Shown here: positions 1 to 10,210 of the stretch, in pieces
Numbering within the stretch: the stretch's first letter is position 1
Layout: every line of letters begins with the position of its first letter
Source: Capillidium heterosporum
Lineage: Eukaryota; Entomophthoromycota; Entomophthoromycetes; Entomophthorales; Capillidiaceae
Assembly: GCA_016630905.1 (NCBI GenBank)
Contig: WBMQ01000017.1
Coordinates: 62,001-126,000 of the forward strand
DNA length: 64,000 nt
Direction: 5' to 3'
Translations under genes and position numbers: made by a program
The notes under the pieces: generated by a model
Database searches by the model: none
Told to the model about the DNA's origin: nothing
What the model saw: the letters and a program-made list of their open reading frames with translations, nothing else

Positions 1-2352
1 CCATCATATTTTGGATGGGTAATTGCTTTTTCATAATAAGTAATCATTTTTTCAATAGTTATAAACCGATTTAAATTAGCTTCAAACCTTTTTACATTAA
101 AATATATAAACTTATTTTCGTGGGTTTTATCTTTTTGGAATTGACTATATTTAGGTATAGTCTTATAAGCTATTCTCGAAAAATATGTTTTTCATATGGA
201 TAGTAATGGGAGGTCCGCTATTACACTGAAACAAATTTACCAACAGTATACTTATTTAAATTGAATTTTTTCATATATGTTAATTTACTAGATTTGGTAA
301 ATTTATGTATATTTTCAGATGTAGGCCTTATATGAACCAGTTGGTAGGCAATCTAGGTGTGCAAGTTTAAAAGTAGACATGGAGTATATGTAGTTAGTTT
401 AACTGCCATTCTAAATAGACCTAATTATATGCTGGGTTTCGGAGCAGGAGTCTTTGCGATGCAACTAGTTTGGATTCGATCAGTATTAAATAAATGTATA
501 TTTCCAGTCTACTGTCTTAAATCTAAATTATTTAGCTAGAAACTATTTCAAGCTAAAATAATTTGCTTTTAAAATAAAATTTATATATTTGATATAGCTC
601 ATTGAATTCAAGATTAATCCTATTTGAATTTACTAGAATCAATTCCCAAGTATTGGCGTAAAATATTGCATCATGTATGCGAGCTCACCTCAACCATCCA
701 AAATTCGTTCTATCACAAATGAAAATTTATGGGTTTGTACTTTTTAAAATAATGTTGTAAAACCAACATCATAACTAGAATTTCCCAACATTTGGATAAT
801 GACAACCATTATTTAAAACTTTCTAACTTATCTCATAGATTTCAATACCTTTCCCATTCCAAATTCATATGGTTATAAGTAAAATAGGACAATTGAAAGT
901 TTTGATATAATGAAGGCACAACTAGGCTTTTACATAAACGTCGATTAGATATAGGAGTTTGGTAAAGTAAAAATCCAATATCGAAGAATTTACAAGGATC
1001 AAAACTCAACTTTACTATAGAAAGCTGGGAAAGCTTAATTTTGACTTAAAATATCGTTTAGTTCCAAATTAGATGTTCAATCAATCCAAACTTCCATAAA
1101 ACTAAGGTGTTTAATTCAGAACGTATACTACACCATTCTATACCAACCAGTTTGAAATAAAAACTGTCTAAATGAAAATAAGTGGAAATGAATGCCATAC
1201 TTGTATAGAGTTGCTGGATGAAATTTTATTGAGGCATAAAAATAAGTTATACAAAAGCTATAAAGGAATGTGCTAATAACGAAAGGAACAGCGTTAGGTA
1301 TCGGCTTGGAACTGGTAGATGCTAGAATTGAACAAAATATCATCTATAGGTTGGAACCCATATACAAAATTATACCCACTATCTATTTCCTGAGTACTTT
1401 GGTTGGGATAAATGCCAGGGATGACTTGATTACTAGTTGAAAACTCTACCGGTTCTTGCTTGATATCTTGACATAGGTTGGTTGGTAGATAGCTTAACGA
1501 TGGGATGGTGAAGGGGTTATAGTTTTGGAACTGGTTGGTGGGGGCGAGTATGTTATTCAAGGAATACATCGGCTCGTAGAGGTCTAAGCAGTTGGTGGTG
1601 TAGGGTGTAAAGCTGGAGGTAGAATCTGTAGCCGATATACTTTCCAATAAGCATACACTGCTATTTTTTCGGCTGAACGACGTAGGTACTTTCTGTTTAG
1701 GTTTCAAACTGGACAGTGAGTTACTAGTTCTAAAGTAGTAGTCAACAGGGACAGGAATCATACTGAGTATAGGACATTCATTTACTTTGGGGATGGCCAA
1801 GTTGCTATCGGAGCAATTGCTGATGTAGTTGACAAGCTGGAACTTACGCCCATCTACAGTGGACATGCTAGTTGTCCGCTTGATGAGTCCATTAGGTTTG
1901 TAATTCAAAGCTTTAGTTTTTTCATGGTGGGAGTAGATGTTGGTGGGAGAGTTAGAATAGCCTTTGTAGGGGATACTATTACACTTATGATTGAAATCGT
2001 TGATCTCGTAATAGGTAAAGAAGTGGTTGTAGTATCTAGATGACGACCAACTGTGCCCATCGGTCCACCTACACATACTGGTACTAGTAGGTTCCCAAAT
2101 AAAGATAGAACCGGGTCGGATGATTTTTCTAGAATTTCCGATCAGTCTGGTAGTTATCATGGGGATCAACTTTTGACGAGCTGCCTCAAAGAGAACCAAG
2201 GCATCGTTTATGTCATTTACAATTCCAAAGTAGCTTTCAATCATACTTTGTAGTTTATCTATTAAATTGTTAGATTTAGGAGGAATGGTAATCAAAATTT
2301 TGGAAGAGGTTGCAATCACTTTGAGAAAGTCTAATTTAGGTTTTAAGCTTAA
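1..2352. repeat. Segmental duplication carrying WOPR gene, copy 1
   Basis: Positions 1-2352 recur at 52333 onward with a constant offset of 52332. I found only two differences in the left 1 kb (near 209 and 651). The part from 1033 rightward recurs a third time at 36616 (offset 35583). Identity with both other copies stops abruptly just upstream of the gene, near 2340-2352. Beyond that point copy 1 is only a diverged homologue (to about 2900) of copy 2 (to about 38510). The block probably continues left of the window. Positions about 140-215 resemble the outer end of the MULE inverted repeat at 44701-44763, so an old MULE end lies inside the block. Confidence 0.95.
1294..2244 (-). CDS. WOPR-domain transcription factor (Gti1/Pac2/Wor1-like), copy 1
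   Basis: Fungal-specific DNA-binding regulator of the family that controls morphological switching, sporulation or virulence programmes (family knowledge). Numbered from an in-frame GTG 25 codons upstream of the chosen ATG, the first WOPR half spans about residues 30-105, with the SYFGIV start, the DALVLFEAARQ segment and the hallmark RWTDGHSWS at 84-92. The second half (GLIKRTTS to GRKFQLVNYIS) lies at about 144-168. The tail is Ser/Asn/Pro-rich. I start at the ATG at 2242-2244 because family members normally begin right at the WOPR domain (M-x-x-S-Y-x-G). The frame stays open upstream without an ATG, so a short spliced exon is possible. Length is about 316 aa. Two further copies have the same protein sequence (36877-37827, 53626-54576). 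The target genes cannot be inferred. Confidence 0.9.
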   Translation of the reverse strand: MIESYFGIVNDINDALVLFEAARQKLIPMITTRLIGNSRKIIRPGSIFIWEPTSTSMCRWTDGHSWSSSRYYNHFFTYYEINDFNHKCNSIPYKGYSNSPTNIYSHHEKTKALNYKPNGLIKRTTSMSTVDGRKFQLVNYISNCSDSNLAIPKVNECPILSMIPVPVDYYFRTSNSLSSLKPKQKVPTSFSRKNSSVCLLESISATDSTSSFTPYTTNCLDLYEPMYSLNNILAPTNQFQNYNPFTIPSLSYLPTNLCQDIKQEPVEFSTSNQVIPGIYPNQSTQEIDSGYNFVYGFQPIDDILFNSSIYQFQADT

Positions 2353-3090
2353 CTTTTGTGTACTTTACTCTTATATACAATAAGGCCAAATATCATTATA
2401 TATACTATTAGTGAAACGGCAAATTTCACTAACCTGGATGTGCTTATATATACCGCTGCCTATAAGTGGAGAGGCTACTGCAAAGGGCAATAGTCATGCA
2501 TTGAATATATAATACGTTGGATTAGAGGCAAGCGCGTATGCTTATTTCGTTTCACAATTTAATGAAGGTTGTATTACTGTTGTTTATTTTTAATGTCAAC
2601 TTTTAATTATTATATATGCAAAAAGGAGCGTAAAGTATACCAATCCAACCTAAGCCATCTTTTTGTTTAAAATATATGATGGACATGGTGTATTTGCATA
2701 CATAGGGCGCGAAATGACCAAATTAGCTGTGGTTTTGTAATTAGCTACTTCTATCAAAGGTTGCCCATCTTGCATGAGCGAGTTTTTGAGTTTCGTTTTT
2801 AATTTTGAAGGCTGTAGGATAAAGGGGATGACCAACACTATGTACACACACCTATTGGGCCATTTTCAGGAGACAAATTACACTAAAGTAGTTCGAAACG
2901 TAAGGTTCTTGGCCTATGATCTTTCCAAACTAGTTTTTCAAATACTAGTTTAGAGAAATCATACTAATAGGGAGGCGGAATTTGCTCCAAATTAAATAAA
3001 TTATTCTCAAATAGATGCTCTCCTCTAAAGTACAAAGGAACTTTGATGGCCCAGTACAGCAGATTGCCATACTAGATAAGCTGTCAGTAA
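2353..3090. other. Intergenic, 5' flank of WOPR copy 1
   Basis: No gene seen. Most of it (to about 2900) is a diverged homologue of 37936-38510, the 5' flank of WOPR copy 2. It probably holds the promoter of the minus-strand WOPR gene. A 65-codon minus-strand frame at 2650-2847 shows no family signal. Confidence 0.5.
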
Positions 3091-3779
3091 TATCAACTTA
3101 GCTTTCCAGCTAAATTGTATAGTAAACATTGATTTTTTATAGGTAACTCACATTTGTGCTTCTGCCCGGTAATGTGCTTTGGGTTGCATCTCTATATCTT
3201 TCACCCATCATTTTCTCTACATTTTAAATCACTATTCATCCATTTTCATTACTTTAGTTTGCTGGTAGTTCACTTAATTCTACCTAAGGTCGATTTTCTG
3301 TCATGGATGTAGTTTTTAGTCAGATTTGATTTTGGGCTTTCTAATGGCTGCCCTGTAGATTAATTGAGACCTAGCTTTAGTAGTAGACTATTACAATCGA
3401 GACATGTGTCCTCTCTTATCATTGAAAAAGCCACTTACATGTCACCAAGGTATGGTTTTCTCCAGAGCTACGGTATGCACAGAAATAAAAAGAGGATTTT
3501 TGGGTTTGAGTTTTCGTTGTTTTTCGAATCTTTCTTTGGGGTCTCATCACAGTTGGCGTTTGAATTAGTTTGAAATATTTTAAGATGGTTTTGCAGGGGT
3601 TGAGTGTTTTGAATATTTTATTGATTGTAAAAAAGGTATCATGTTTATATTAGCCAGCATATAGCGTGACAAACATGTCACATCCCATGCTAAAGGACTC
3701 TTCAAATTCGGTCAAACCCGCTTGACTAGAACTCCATACCAATAACCAGATATTTGATGAGAACAATCAATCACCAACT
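3091..3779 (-). mobile_element. LTR-E, solo LTR-like element (copy 1)
   Basis: This is a member of a roughly 0.55-0.73 kb family. In sense orientation it begins with TGTTRGCTGGTCG and ends with AGCTAAGTTGACA. The low-coordinate end shows the palindromic motif CTTAGCT-n-AGCTAA, and the high end shows the conserved block read as CCGAACTTGGTGAGTCC in sense copies. No long ORF and no clear target duplication here. Repeat D begins immediately to the right. Confidence 0.65.
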
Positions 3780-4998
3780 TTTATATATTTTAATGTAGAT
3801 TTCCTCTACAGTTCGTACAGTTAGTTAAAGATGAGTAAAATTGCTAGTTACTGACAAGCCGACATTTGAAAGTTTATACCGAGAGCAAAATTTAGTCTCA
3901 AGTCACAATCCACCTTTAAACCCAAGGTAAAATCAGGTAGGTTTTATAAAGTAAACCTTTAGGACCCATCAATCAAGTCTGCCCTCTGCTTGAAGATCTG
4001 GATCTAGGTATGAAATAGAGGTGGATAAAAGCTATAACCTAAATATTGGTTTAAAGTCTATTTGGTCTAGTACGAAGCTTTGGCTTTAAGTAGCTTAATT
4101 TTAGTTAAAAACAATGGGTTGAATTGTAGCATTAATGGAAGCGGAGCTACACTCATTCTAAGCCTTGGTCCGAGACACCTTGAAGGAAAGAAAAGAATAG
4201 TAGGTGATATATAATCACCTAGAAACATAAAAAGTAGTATAAAAAGGGAATTGACAACTCGGACTACCAACAAAAACATCACAACAAACAGTCCGGATAC
4301 ATTTCCAATCTATTTCCTAACCTCTGCCATCGTCGGTATAATAGCCAGCACCAAGTTCCTGACCCCAAGCAGCCCCTGCGACAATGTCCATGCGCTCGAT
4401 TACTAAAGCACTGGGCTTGACATATTTCCCACTCTGAACATGAACTCCTTGACGAAGCCAAGGCGGCTAGTGTGAAGAGAGCCTACATATGCATCAATGC
4501 CACCTTTAACTTCAAAGCCAAGTCCATCTTGAGAAATGACGTTGACTTTATCATCTTGCACAAGGCTAAGAGTTGCACCGGTTTGATTATTGACAAATCC
4601 CTGAGTATTAGAGAATTTGGAAGTATAGAATGCTATCCCGGTAGTATCTTTGCCTAGCTTTGCTTCAATACTAACTGCAATACTTTGTTCCTATGACACA
4701 TCTATATGACTAGAGTTAGAAAATAAATTGTTGGTAAATGTGTAGCTACTTTCATATATATCAAACACACGCTTTATGAATAAATTGCTAACTACTCAAC
4801 TAGAAATTTAATATTTAATAAAAAATGCAATATAAGTTTAATACTATCTAATTATTCAATATAATATGATACATTATATATTTAAATAGGCTTTAAATTA
4901 CTAATAGGTGCTTAAATGTGGATTCTATTATTGAGGCCTATTGTATATAAGCTTTCATTTATGGAATAGCTAAGCAATTCTACAAAGACTATGTTAAT
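3780..4998 (+). repeat. Repeat D, copy 1 (carries a small Cys-rich protein relic)
   Basis: Homologous over about 1 kb to 23855-24818 in the same orientation, over its left part to 13662-13930 in reverse orientation, over its right part to 48254-48600, and to the minus strand at about 63700-64000. Both full copies have an LTR-A starting at the same place on the right (4999 and 24819), so D and LTR-A were duplicated together. Confidence 0.75.
4290..4696 (+). pseudogene. Small cysteine-rich secreted-type protein relic (repeat D)
   Basis: Not a recognised family. The related copy at 24150-24538 reads a hydrophobic leader (FPIYFLTSAIIG), a PCNNVRAFDYKALG segment, then a cysteine-rich body with KGCTGLVIDKSL, ECC and NC motifs. 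Here the body can be followed from about 4466 to a TGA at 4694-4696, but an in-frame TAG lies at 4655-4657 and the leader part carries stops and a frame change. The architecture resembles a small secreted protein, which is inference because no intact copy exists in this window. Confidence 0.45.
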
Positions 4999-5122
4999 TG
5001 TGACAGCCTTGATTTTACAATTCTTACTACTAGGCCATGGCTCTATTCCACTTATTTACTCTCTCGTACCACTGCTCTACCAACCTTCGTTCTGTTATAT
5101 TCCCAATTCGTAATCATTTTGG

Positions 5123-5329
5123 TTACGAACTGTAGGGAAGTCTACTAAGGGATGCCGGGTTAGGCTTGAGGTAAGCCAATATAGTGGTGATCACACCAAT
5201 AAAACTAAAGAAACTCAAAGCCATGGCTTTGACAGCTGATACTTTCGTTGCGATCTGAACCCAGAGTCGACTCATAAAAACAAAGGAGGCCACAGTCGTG
5301 ACAAGGCTGAGGAGTATGGTAATGTCCAT
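5123..5329 (-). CDS. LTR-B-embedded hydrophobic peptide (68 aa), copy 1
   Basis: The frame starts at ATG 5327-5329 (MDITILLSLVTTVASF). It has two hydrophobic segments, about residues 3-18 and 40-52, separated by the conserved RLWVQIATKVSAVKAM segment. The sequence closely follows the 9445 copy, with mostly conservative changes. The frame passes through the 3' end of the element in phase TAC A|GT and stops only in flanking host DNA (TAA at 5123-5125). It is therefore probably the 5' part of a longer frame in the complete retroelement. No known family recognised. Whether it is expressed is unknown. Confidence 0.55.
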   Translation of the reverse strand: MDITILLSLVTTVASFVFMSRLWVQIATKVSAVKAMALSFFSFIGVITTILAYLKPNPASLSRLPYSS

Positions 5330-5933
5330 CAGGGTTCTTCTAGTTCTCAAAGTTATCTAATCGGCTCTAATCCTAATTATGAGCGATTCTAATCTAATCC
5401 TAATTCTGCTAATCCTAAGCTAATTGTAATTTAAGGCTAATCTTAAATCTAACTCAAAACTAAACTAATTCTAACTAATATAAGCTGGCAATATGCTTAT
5501 TCTAATCCTGGCTAATTCAACGGTTACAGGAGGTCGGCACTAAAGGGGTGCAGTGATTATAACACAAAGGAATTGGAATATTTATTATGTAATAATTACT
5601 TGTTCAAAAGCTACACAAGTGATGGGGGTTTATATAGGGTAAGGAGTAGTGATATGTGGCAAAATGAAGCTACTAATTAGCGGATTCATTAAGAAAAACA
5701 ACTTGTATTTATCCTGCCTTGACATTCGATCTTATCGTCCATTTGTGAAGCGTTTCCACCCTCTAATGACATTAAAACTCGCTATAGGTTGATAGGTTGA
5801 GTTTAGGTGGTAATGCGGAGTTTTTGTGGTTATACTACAGATCTGCTAATCAAATTGGTTTGAAGATAGGATTCGGCCAGTTAGGAGGAGGATCAAGCTG
5901 ATTCTCTGCGAAGCCTTTTATGGTTTCGTTACA
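5131..5933 (-). mobile_element. LTR-B copy 1 with 5-bp target duplication CGAAC
   Basis: An 803-bp unit in minus orientation with termini TGTAACG and CCCTACA. Direct repeats CGAAC lie at 5126-5130 and 5934-5938. Sequence and layout match the copy at 8846-9643: a U3-like part, a TATA-like box and AATAAA, then a leader, then a hydrophobic ORF that reaches the 3' terminus. It is nested in LTR-A, so it is younger than that host copy. Confidence 0.9.
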
Positions 5934-6226
5934 CGAACCTATTCCGTCTCCTAGAGTTTAATTGATTATTTTAATTTTGTCCCTTCATTTGACTGTAAAG
6001 ATGTATAAACTTATACTTGAATTAGCTATTGTAGAATATCAGAGATATGTAGATCATTTGATCGCTATCAAAAGCCTTTACCTTGAAAATACTCCACCTT
6101 GCTATTTAATAGCTGTTACTCACCTCACTTCCTAGCCATAGCTGTTGCGACAGCCTGATTTCGTTTCTTAGTTTTGAATAAAATCTTGTCTCTTTACTCA
6201 TCTCCCTGCTTCAACATAGTATTCCT

Positions 6227-6691
6227 ATATGATCTAATCCCCTGTCCTCCCTACCTCTTATTACCTGTTAACAATACTTGCTACCCTTGGATCTCACCTC
6301 CTTTGGGCAATTAATGCTACTAATACGATCAACCCTTTCAAACCAATGTTAGCCTACCAGCCAACCCCTACCTTTAATCCTAATACTGCAGTATCGGTGG
6401 TTGCTCGACCACTACCTAGTAGGCTCCCTCCTGTTCAGTACCATTCCATATCCAAGTCCCAACTCACCTCCTTGATCTACTCCTGGAACTGAGACCTGAC
6501 TACGATTGTGTGGGTACTCCTTATGGTGTACCTTCTTCACTTGGCTATTCGATCTGCTATCTAGAGGATCCTGACCTTTGTCACAGATGTAGTAGTAGGT
6601 TTTAGTTCCACTTTTCTAATCTACCACGTCATTAGTTCGCAATGTGACGCCATCATTAGTTGGATCCAGCGGTGTCTCCCTAGACCTTACA
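6227..6691 (+). pseudogene. Degenerate LTR-A-embedded ORF (long form)
   Basis: Aligned with the intact 156-aa frame at 55667-56137. The start is ATA instead of ATG, and the second codon and a later conserved Trp are TGA where the intact copy has TGG. The rest is still recognisable (Pro-rich middle, membrane segment, terminal ISWIQR-like motif). No functional product is expected. Confidence 0.65.
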
Positions 6692-6695
6692 GTAG

Positions 6696-7126
6696 GCTTA
6701 AAAAATCTGTCAGAAAAAGTTCACGAAAGAATAAAGACATCTCCAATCTAATTAAAGAAGCATAGGATACAATCAAGCCTAAGGATTGTAAAGGTTGAGT
6801 GAAGCATTGCACTAAAAATATTACCAATTGTTTAAAAGGAGAGAATGTTACTTTTTATAACTAAATAAACATTTACATTTATAGTATTCTTTTTATTTTG
6901 ATATACTTGGCTAGTTTAAACACGCTTATACAAAACTATTCTTAAGTAATATATACTTTGCATTTTTATATAATTTGTCTGCTCAAAGCCTTATTTTAAA
7001 TTTAAATCGATAACTTGGCCAATTTTATTGGCTAATTTTTCCACATTGACCTGCCATTTTTGCCAGACTAGTTGGATGTTTTTGCCAATTAGTTTGCAAA
7101 TTTTCCAATTTGGTCTAAAAATACGA
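6696..7126. mobile_element. Tc1/mariner-like element, 3' fragment
   Basis: Matches 33040-33135 (3' end of a Tc1-like transposase relic) and the reverse complement of 47741-48100. The outer end reads, inward, TCGTATTTTTAGACC and is followed by a TA dinucleotide (7127-7128), as expected for TA target duplications. Only the C-terminal coding remnant and 3' inverted-repeat region remain. Confidence 0.65.
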
Positions 7127-7521
7127 TATTTACTTACATACATATTAATTGTAACAGCCTATTTATGTGAAGCTATATGATCTATAACTGTCGAAATTTT
7201 AATAGCTTTTACTTTAATTCAATACTTTTGAAGTAGTTTATTCCCCGTACTTTAGATTTGATGGCTTAGTCACAAAATTTATTTAGCAATTTCCATTGTG
7301 TATACTAAATAGGATAAACCTTAATATATATGCTACATATATACTTGTAAACTAGAACTTATTTGAGAAAGTTATTGTGATTTTGAAAAAAGGCATCAAG
7401 AAAGACTTGGAGTTTTATTTTTGCGAAGGTTTGTTGGATTTTGTAGAGAAGGTAGAAGTAGATTAGTGAGAATTTGGAATCAGCATTCTATAGTTTTGGT
7501 ATACAGTTAATCAAATTTAAG
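7127..7521. other. Intergenic, no gene seen
   Basis: AT-rich stretch between the Tc1-like end and the minus-strand gene at 7522. TGTAACAGCC at about 7148 resembles an LTR-A start but is not followed by LTR-A sequence. Confidence 0.4.
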
Positions 7522-8307
7522 CTACACTATACTCATAAATCTCGTCTGATTAGATTTGTAGTCGCACATAAAGCTTGGTCTATCCTTTAGATACTTAACA
7601 GTAGGAGTCGGTGGTCTCTGGGTAGCAACTACCTTCTCAGGGTTGATCCACCGTTGTCTCGAAAGCTTCTTGGGTAGTATATTGTTTCTTCCATTAAATA
7701 TTAATATTTTTGATGTCAGCTCCAAGGACGTTTTGGGGATTTGAATAGTTAGATCGTTTGCGCCGCTGATCCTCCTCTCAGCTTGGCTTTGGGTGGCACT
7801 CTTCATGGAAACTTTGTTGATCTTGAGACGGCAGATGCTGTTGGTAATGTTACCGCTAGTAGACCTAACCTTGCGAATACAGCTGTTCATGACTTCAAAA
7901 TCGATCTTCAGGTTTATGGTGGATAGACTGTTCCAACTCATAGATGGGCTGTTTTTGTTCAAATCAACACCTACTTTGACGAATTTAGTATGCTCTGAGT
8001 ACTTCTTGCAAGGTGTGTAGGTTGGAAATTGATTCTTATTTGTTGACCTACATTGAATACTTTTTCTGGTTTCGGAGGTGTTATTTTGCTTCAGCAGGTT
8101 ATATACCTGGTCTTTGGATAAAGGGGTCGATAGTATTTCTGGGCCTAGATCCTTGAAATTTTCCTTGTTGAAGCTGTTCCCTTTCAAAGATATCATAAAA
8201 TCTTTAAAGTCGAAACCTACCGAGGTGGTGTCAGTGTTGGTGTTTACCTTGTTATTGCCGAACTTGACGTTAAACCTGTTCAACACCTTTGTGAATGGAT
8301 CCATCAT
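7522..8307 (-). CDS. Uncharacterised protein, 261 aa
   Basis: Not recognised. It is an uninterrupted frame starting at tandem ATG codons (8305-8307, 8302-8304). I prefer these to the upstream TTG. The protein is hydrophilic and rich in Lys, Asn and Ser. It has no signal peptide or membrane segment and no catalytic motif I can name. The N-terminal third (DPFTKVLNRFNVKFG, then DFKDFMISLKG) looks like a short structured part, and the C-terminus is basic (RQRWINPEKVVATQRPPTP). It lies alone between transposon relics, so context gives no role. Being open over 786 nt in an area full of stops argues that it is a real, probably lineage-specific, gene. Confidence 0.6.
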   Translation of the reverse strand: MMDPFTKVLNRFNVKFGNNKVNTNTDTTSVGFDFKDFMISLKGNSFNKENFKDLGPEILSTPLSKDQVYNLLKQNNTSETRKSIQCRSTNKNQFPTYTPCKKYSEHTKFVKVGVDLNKNSPSMSWNSLSTINLKIDFEVMNSCIRKVRSTSGNITNSICRLKINKVSMKSATQSQAERRISGANDLTIQIPKTSLELTSKILIFNGRNNILPKKLSRQRWINPEKVVATQRPPTPTVKYLKDRPSFMCDYKSNQTRFMSIV

Positions 8308-8569
8308 TAATGGTTTACTCAACTTGCAACTGCATCCTTTTATATGTATTTAATATTGTCTACCTCAATATTTAACCGCTTCCCCAGCTTGCAATTTTCA
8401 ATACTAAATTGGGTAGTTGAAGTCTATAAATGAAAAGTCAACTTCCTTGCTAGTATGAGTAATTTACGCGTATATAGAAGGAGCAGATGAGTTTATCTGT
8501 TAAATTTGTGCATGTAACTGCTATGCTTTAGTTAACGGTTGCCTTTTCATACCTCTTACAGGGGATTTT

Positions 8570-8770
8570 CAAAATTGAGACAAACTATCATGTCTTTAGG
8601 CTGGGGTCATATAAATTGATGCTAATTAAAAATATTGTATATCTGATAAATATCTATAATATTTAAATTAAAACTTTAGCTTTATAATCTAGCTAGAATA
8701 TATTATAGATATATAGCAGTATTTAAAGCTGCATAGCCCCAACCTGGTGAAATTTGTCTATTGAAAAGCT
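8570..8770. repeat. Imperfect inverted repeat, MITE-like
   Basis: The left arm (TTTTCAAAATTGAGACAAA, then GGCTGGGG) and the right arm (GCCCCAACC, then GAAATTTGTCTATTGAAAA) are imperfect inverted copies around an AT-rich core. Weak evidence, no clear target duplication. Confidence 0.3.
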
Positions 8771-8845
8771 GAAATAGAATGAGATATCATATAATTAGCA
8801 TAATGTATTGAGATTTAAAACTCTATAAGTTAAAAACTTGCATAC

Positions 8846-9643
8846 TGTAACGAAACCTCAGACGGCTTCTCTAGAGAATCAGCTTGATAACTCTTCTAGC
8901 TGTGTGAAATATAGTTTTACTACCATTTTCAACCTTGCAATAGATTAGGTTTCAGTTGCTTAATAATTAATCATAAAAGGGCGGAGTTTCCGCTTGAACT
9001 GAATAACAATTATCATATTAGGCCATGACATGTCACGAATGGATTTTCCTGGTCCACTTTCAAAGCGTGATGGATACAAATCATCTGCCTAATGAAGTAC
9101 TGGTCATCGGCATCTCCATCATCCCATCATCTTCGTCTCCTGCCCCTATATAAACTCCTCTGACTTGTGTACCTTTTCGACAAGTGATTATTTCATAATA
9201 AACATTTCGATTTCCACTTGTTATAATCACTGCACGTTGTTAGAACCGATTTCCTGTAACCGTTGAATTAGCCAGGAATCAGACCAGAATATTGCCAACT
9301 TAGAGTAGCCTAAAGTTGATATACAGAATAGCGTTGGATCAAGGATAGCTTAGGATTAGCTTAGGATTCACAGAATAGCATTAGATTAGAATCGCTCAGA
9401 ATTAGGATTAGAGCTGATTAGACGGGATTAAGTACTAGAACCCGATGGATATTACCGCCCTCCTTGGCCTCATCACGACTGTGGCCTCGTTTGTCTTCAT
9501 GAACCGACTTTGGGTTCAGATTGCCACTAAAGTATCAGCTGTTAAAGTAATGGCGTCGAGCTTCTTTGATTTTATTGGTGTGATCACCACTACGTTGGCT
9601 TACCTTAAGCCTAGCCCAGCATCCCTAGAGAGACTTTCCTACA
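8846..9643 (+). mobile_element. LTR-B copy 2 with 5-bp target duplication CATAC
   Basis: A 798-bp unit with termini TGTAACGAAACC and TTTCCTACA. Direct repeats CATAC lie at 8841-8845 and 9644-9648. TATATAAA at 9147-9154 and AATAAA at 9197-9202 give an LTR-like promoter and poly(A) layout, followed by a leader and the embedded ORF at 9445. No internal retrotransposon domain is attached. It is a solo LTR or a free-standing unit of the same form. Confidence 0.92.
9147..9202 (+). promoter_or_regulatory. LTR-B TATA box and poly(A) signal
   Basis: TATATAAA (9147-9154) is followed about 45 bp later by AATAAA (9197-9202). This is the usual U3/R layout of a compact LTR. The same pair occurs in the truncated copy at 33136-33567. 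Confidence 0.6.
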
Positions 9644-9660
9644 CATACCACCTTAACTGA
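9445..9660 (+). CDS. LTR-B-embedded hydrophobic peptide (71 aa), copy 2
   Basis: Frame MDITALLGLITTVASF with the conserved NRLWVQIATKVSAVK linker and a second hydrophobic stretch (FIGVITTTLAYL). It crosses the 3' end of the element (9643) in phase TAC A|CA and ends 17 bases later in host DNA, so the last residues are not native. Copies at 5123-5329 and 22990-23205 keep the same amino-acid pattern despite base changes. It resembles the LTR-C peptide at 51543 (MDLTTFLSL, then HRLWIRLQ). No function assigned; a membrane peptide is inferred. Confidence 0.6.
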   Translation: MDITALLGLITTVASFVFMNRLWVQIATKVSAVKVMASSFFDFIGVITTTLAYLKPSPASLERLSYTYHLN

Positions 9661-10210
9661 ATTGAAAGCTGTAAGGTTTGTTTTTTCTTTGTAGGATGGT
9701 AGTTTTCAGGCTTTGAGTGAGGCAGTAATTGAAAGCTTAATTTATTGAAATCAATGTGGTGAAAGAATATTTAAGCAGACATAATATAGAATCTATATTG
9801 ATAGGCTACTTAAAGTTTAGTATATTTACTGTGTCGAGATGAGAATGTTTATTTAAGAAAGAATTGGATGGAGAGGGATAGCAGCCACAGCACCAATGCT
9901 GGTAATATTAAAAGCCATTATACATAAAATTTACATCCTTTGTAACAACCTTGATTGTTATAATTCCTAGTATGAGGTCATCAACCGATTTTCTTTGTAT
10001 ACCCACCATTTTTTCTCTTACTAATCTTCGATTTTTCCACTTTCCATTTATATCTAGTTTCGAACAGAAATTTGTTCTATTTATTAGATATTCTTGACTA
10101 TTTTTCCATATTCTTAGTTTCGGTTATATATTAGTAACCCCCAGCTATTACCAGCATAGCATGTTGATGTTGGAATTCTGATAATCAACAAGTATTGCCA
10201 AAATACAAAA

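Larger units (their letters stand above)
4999..6691 (+). mobile_element. LTR-A copy 1, interrupted by LTR-B
   Basis: Starts TGTGACAGCC and ends CCTTACA. It is split by an LTR-B insertion (5131-5933) whose target duplication CGAAC is present on both sides. The sequence resumes at 5939 and can be aligned with the uninterrupted copy at 24819. It retains the leader stem-loops and the degenerate embedded ORF at its 3' end. It abuts a Tc1-like fragment at 6696. Confidence 0.8.

Noticed and set aside
1128-1343. 71-codon minus frame overlapping the 3' end of the WOPR gene (also at 36711 and 53460)
   Set aside because: It is a shadow of the repeated block in another frame; no start context or family, and its conservation follows from the block being duplicated.
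1-2352. WOPR block as a gene captured by a MULE (Pack-MULE)
   Set aside because: The MULE-end relic at about 140-215 points outward toward the gene, and no matching inverted repeat lies on the other side.
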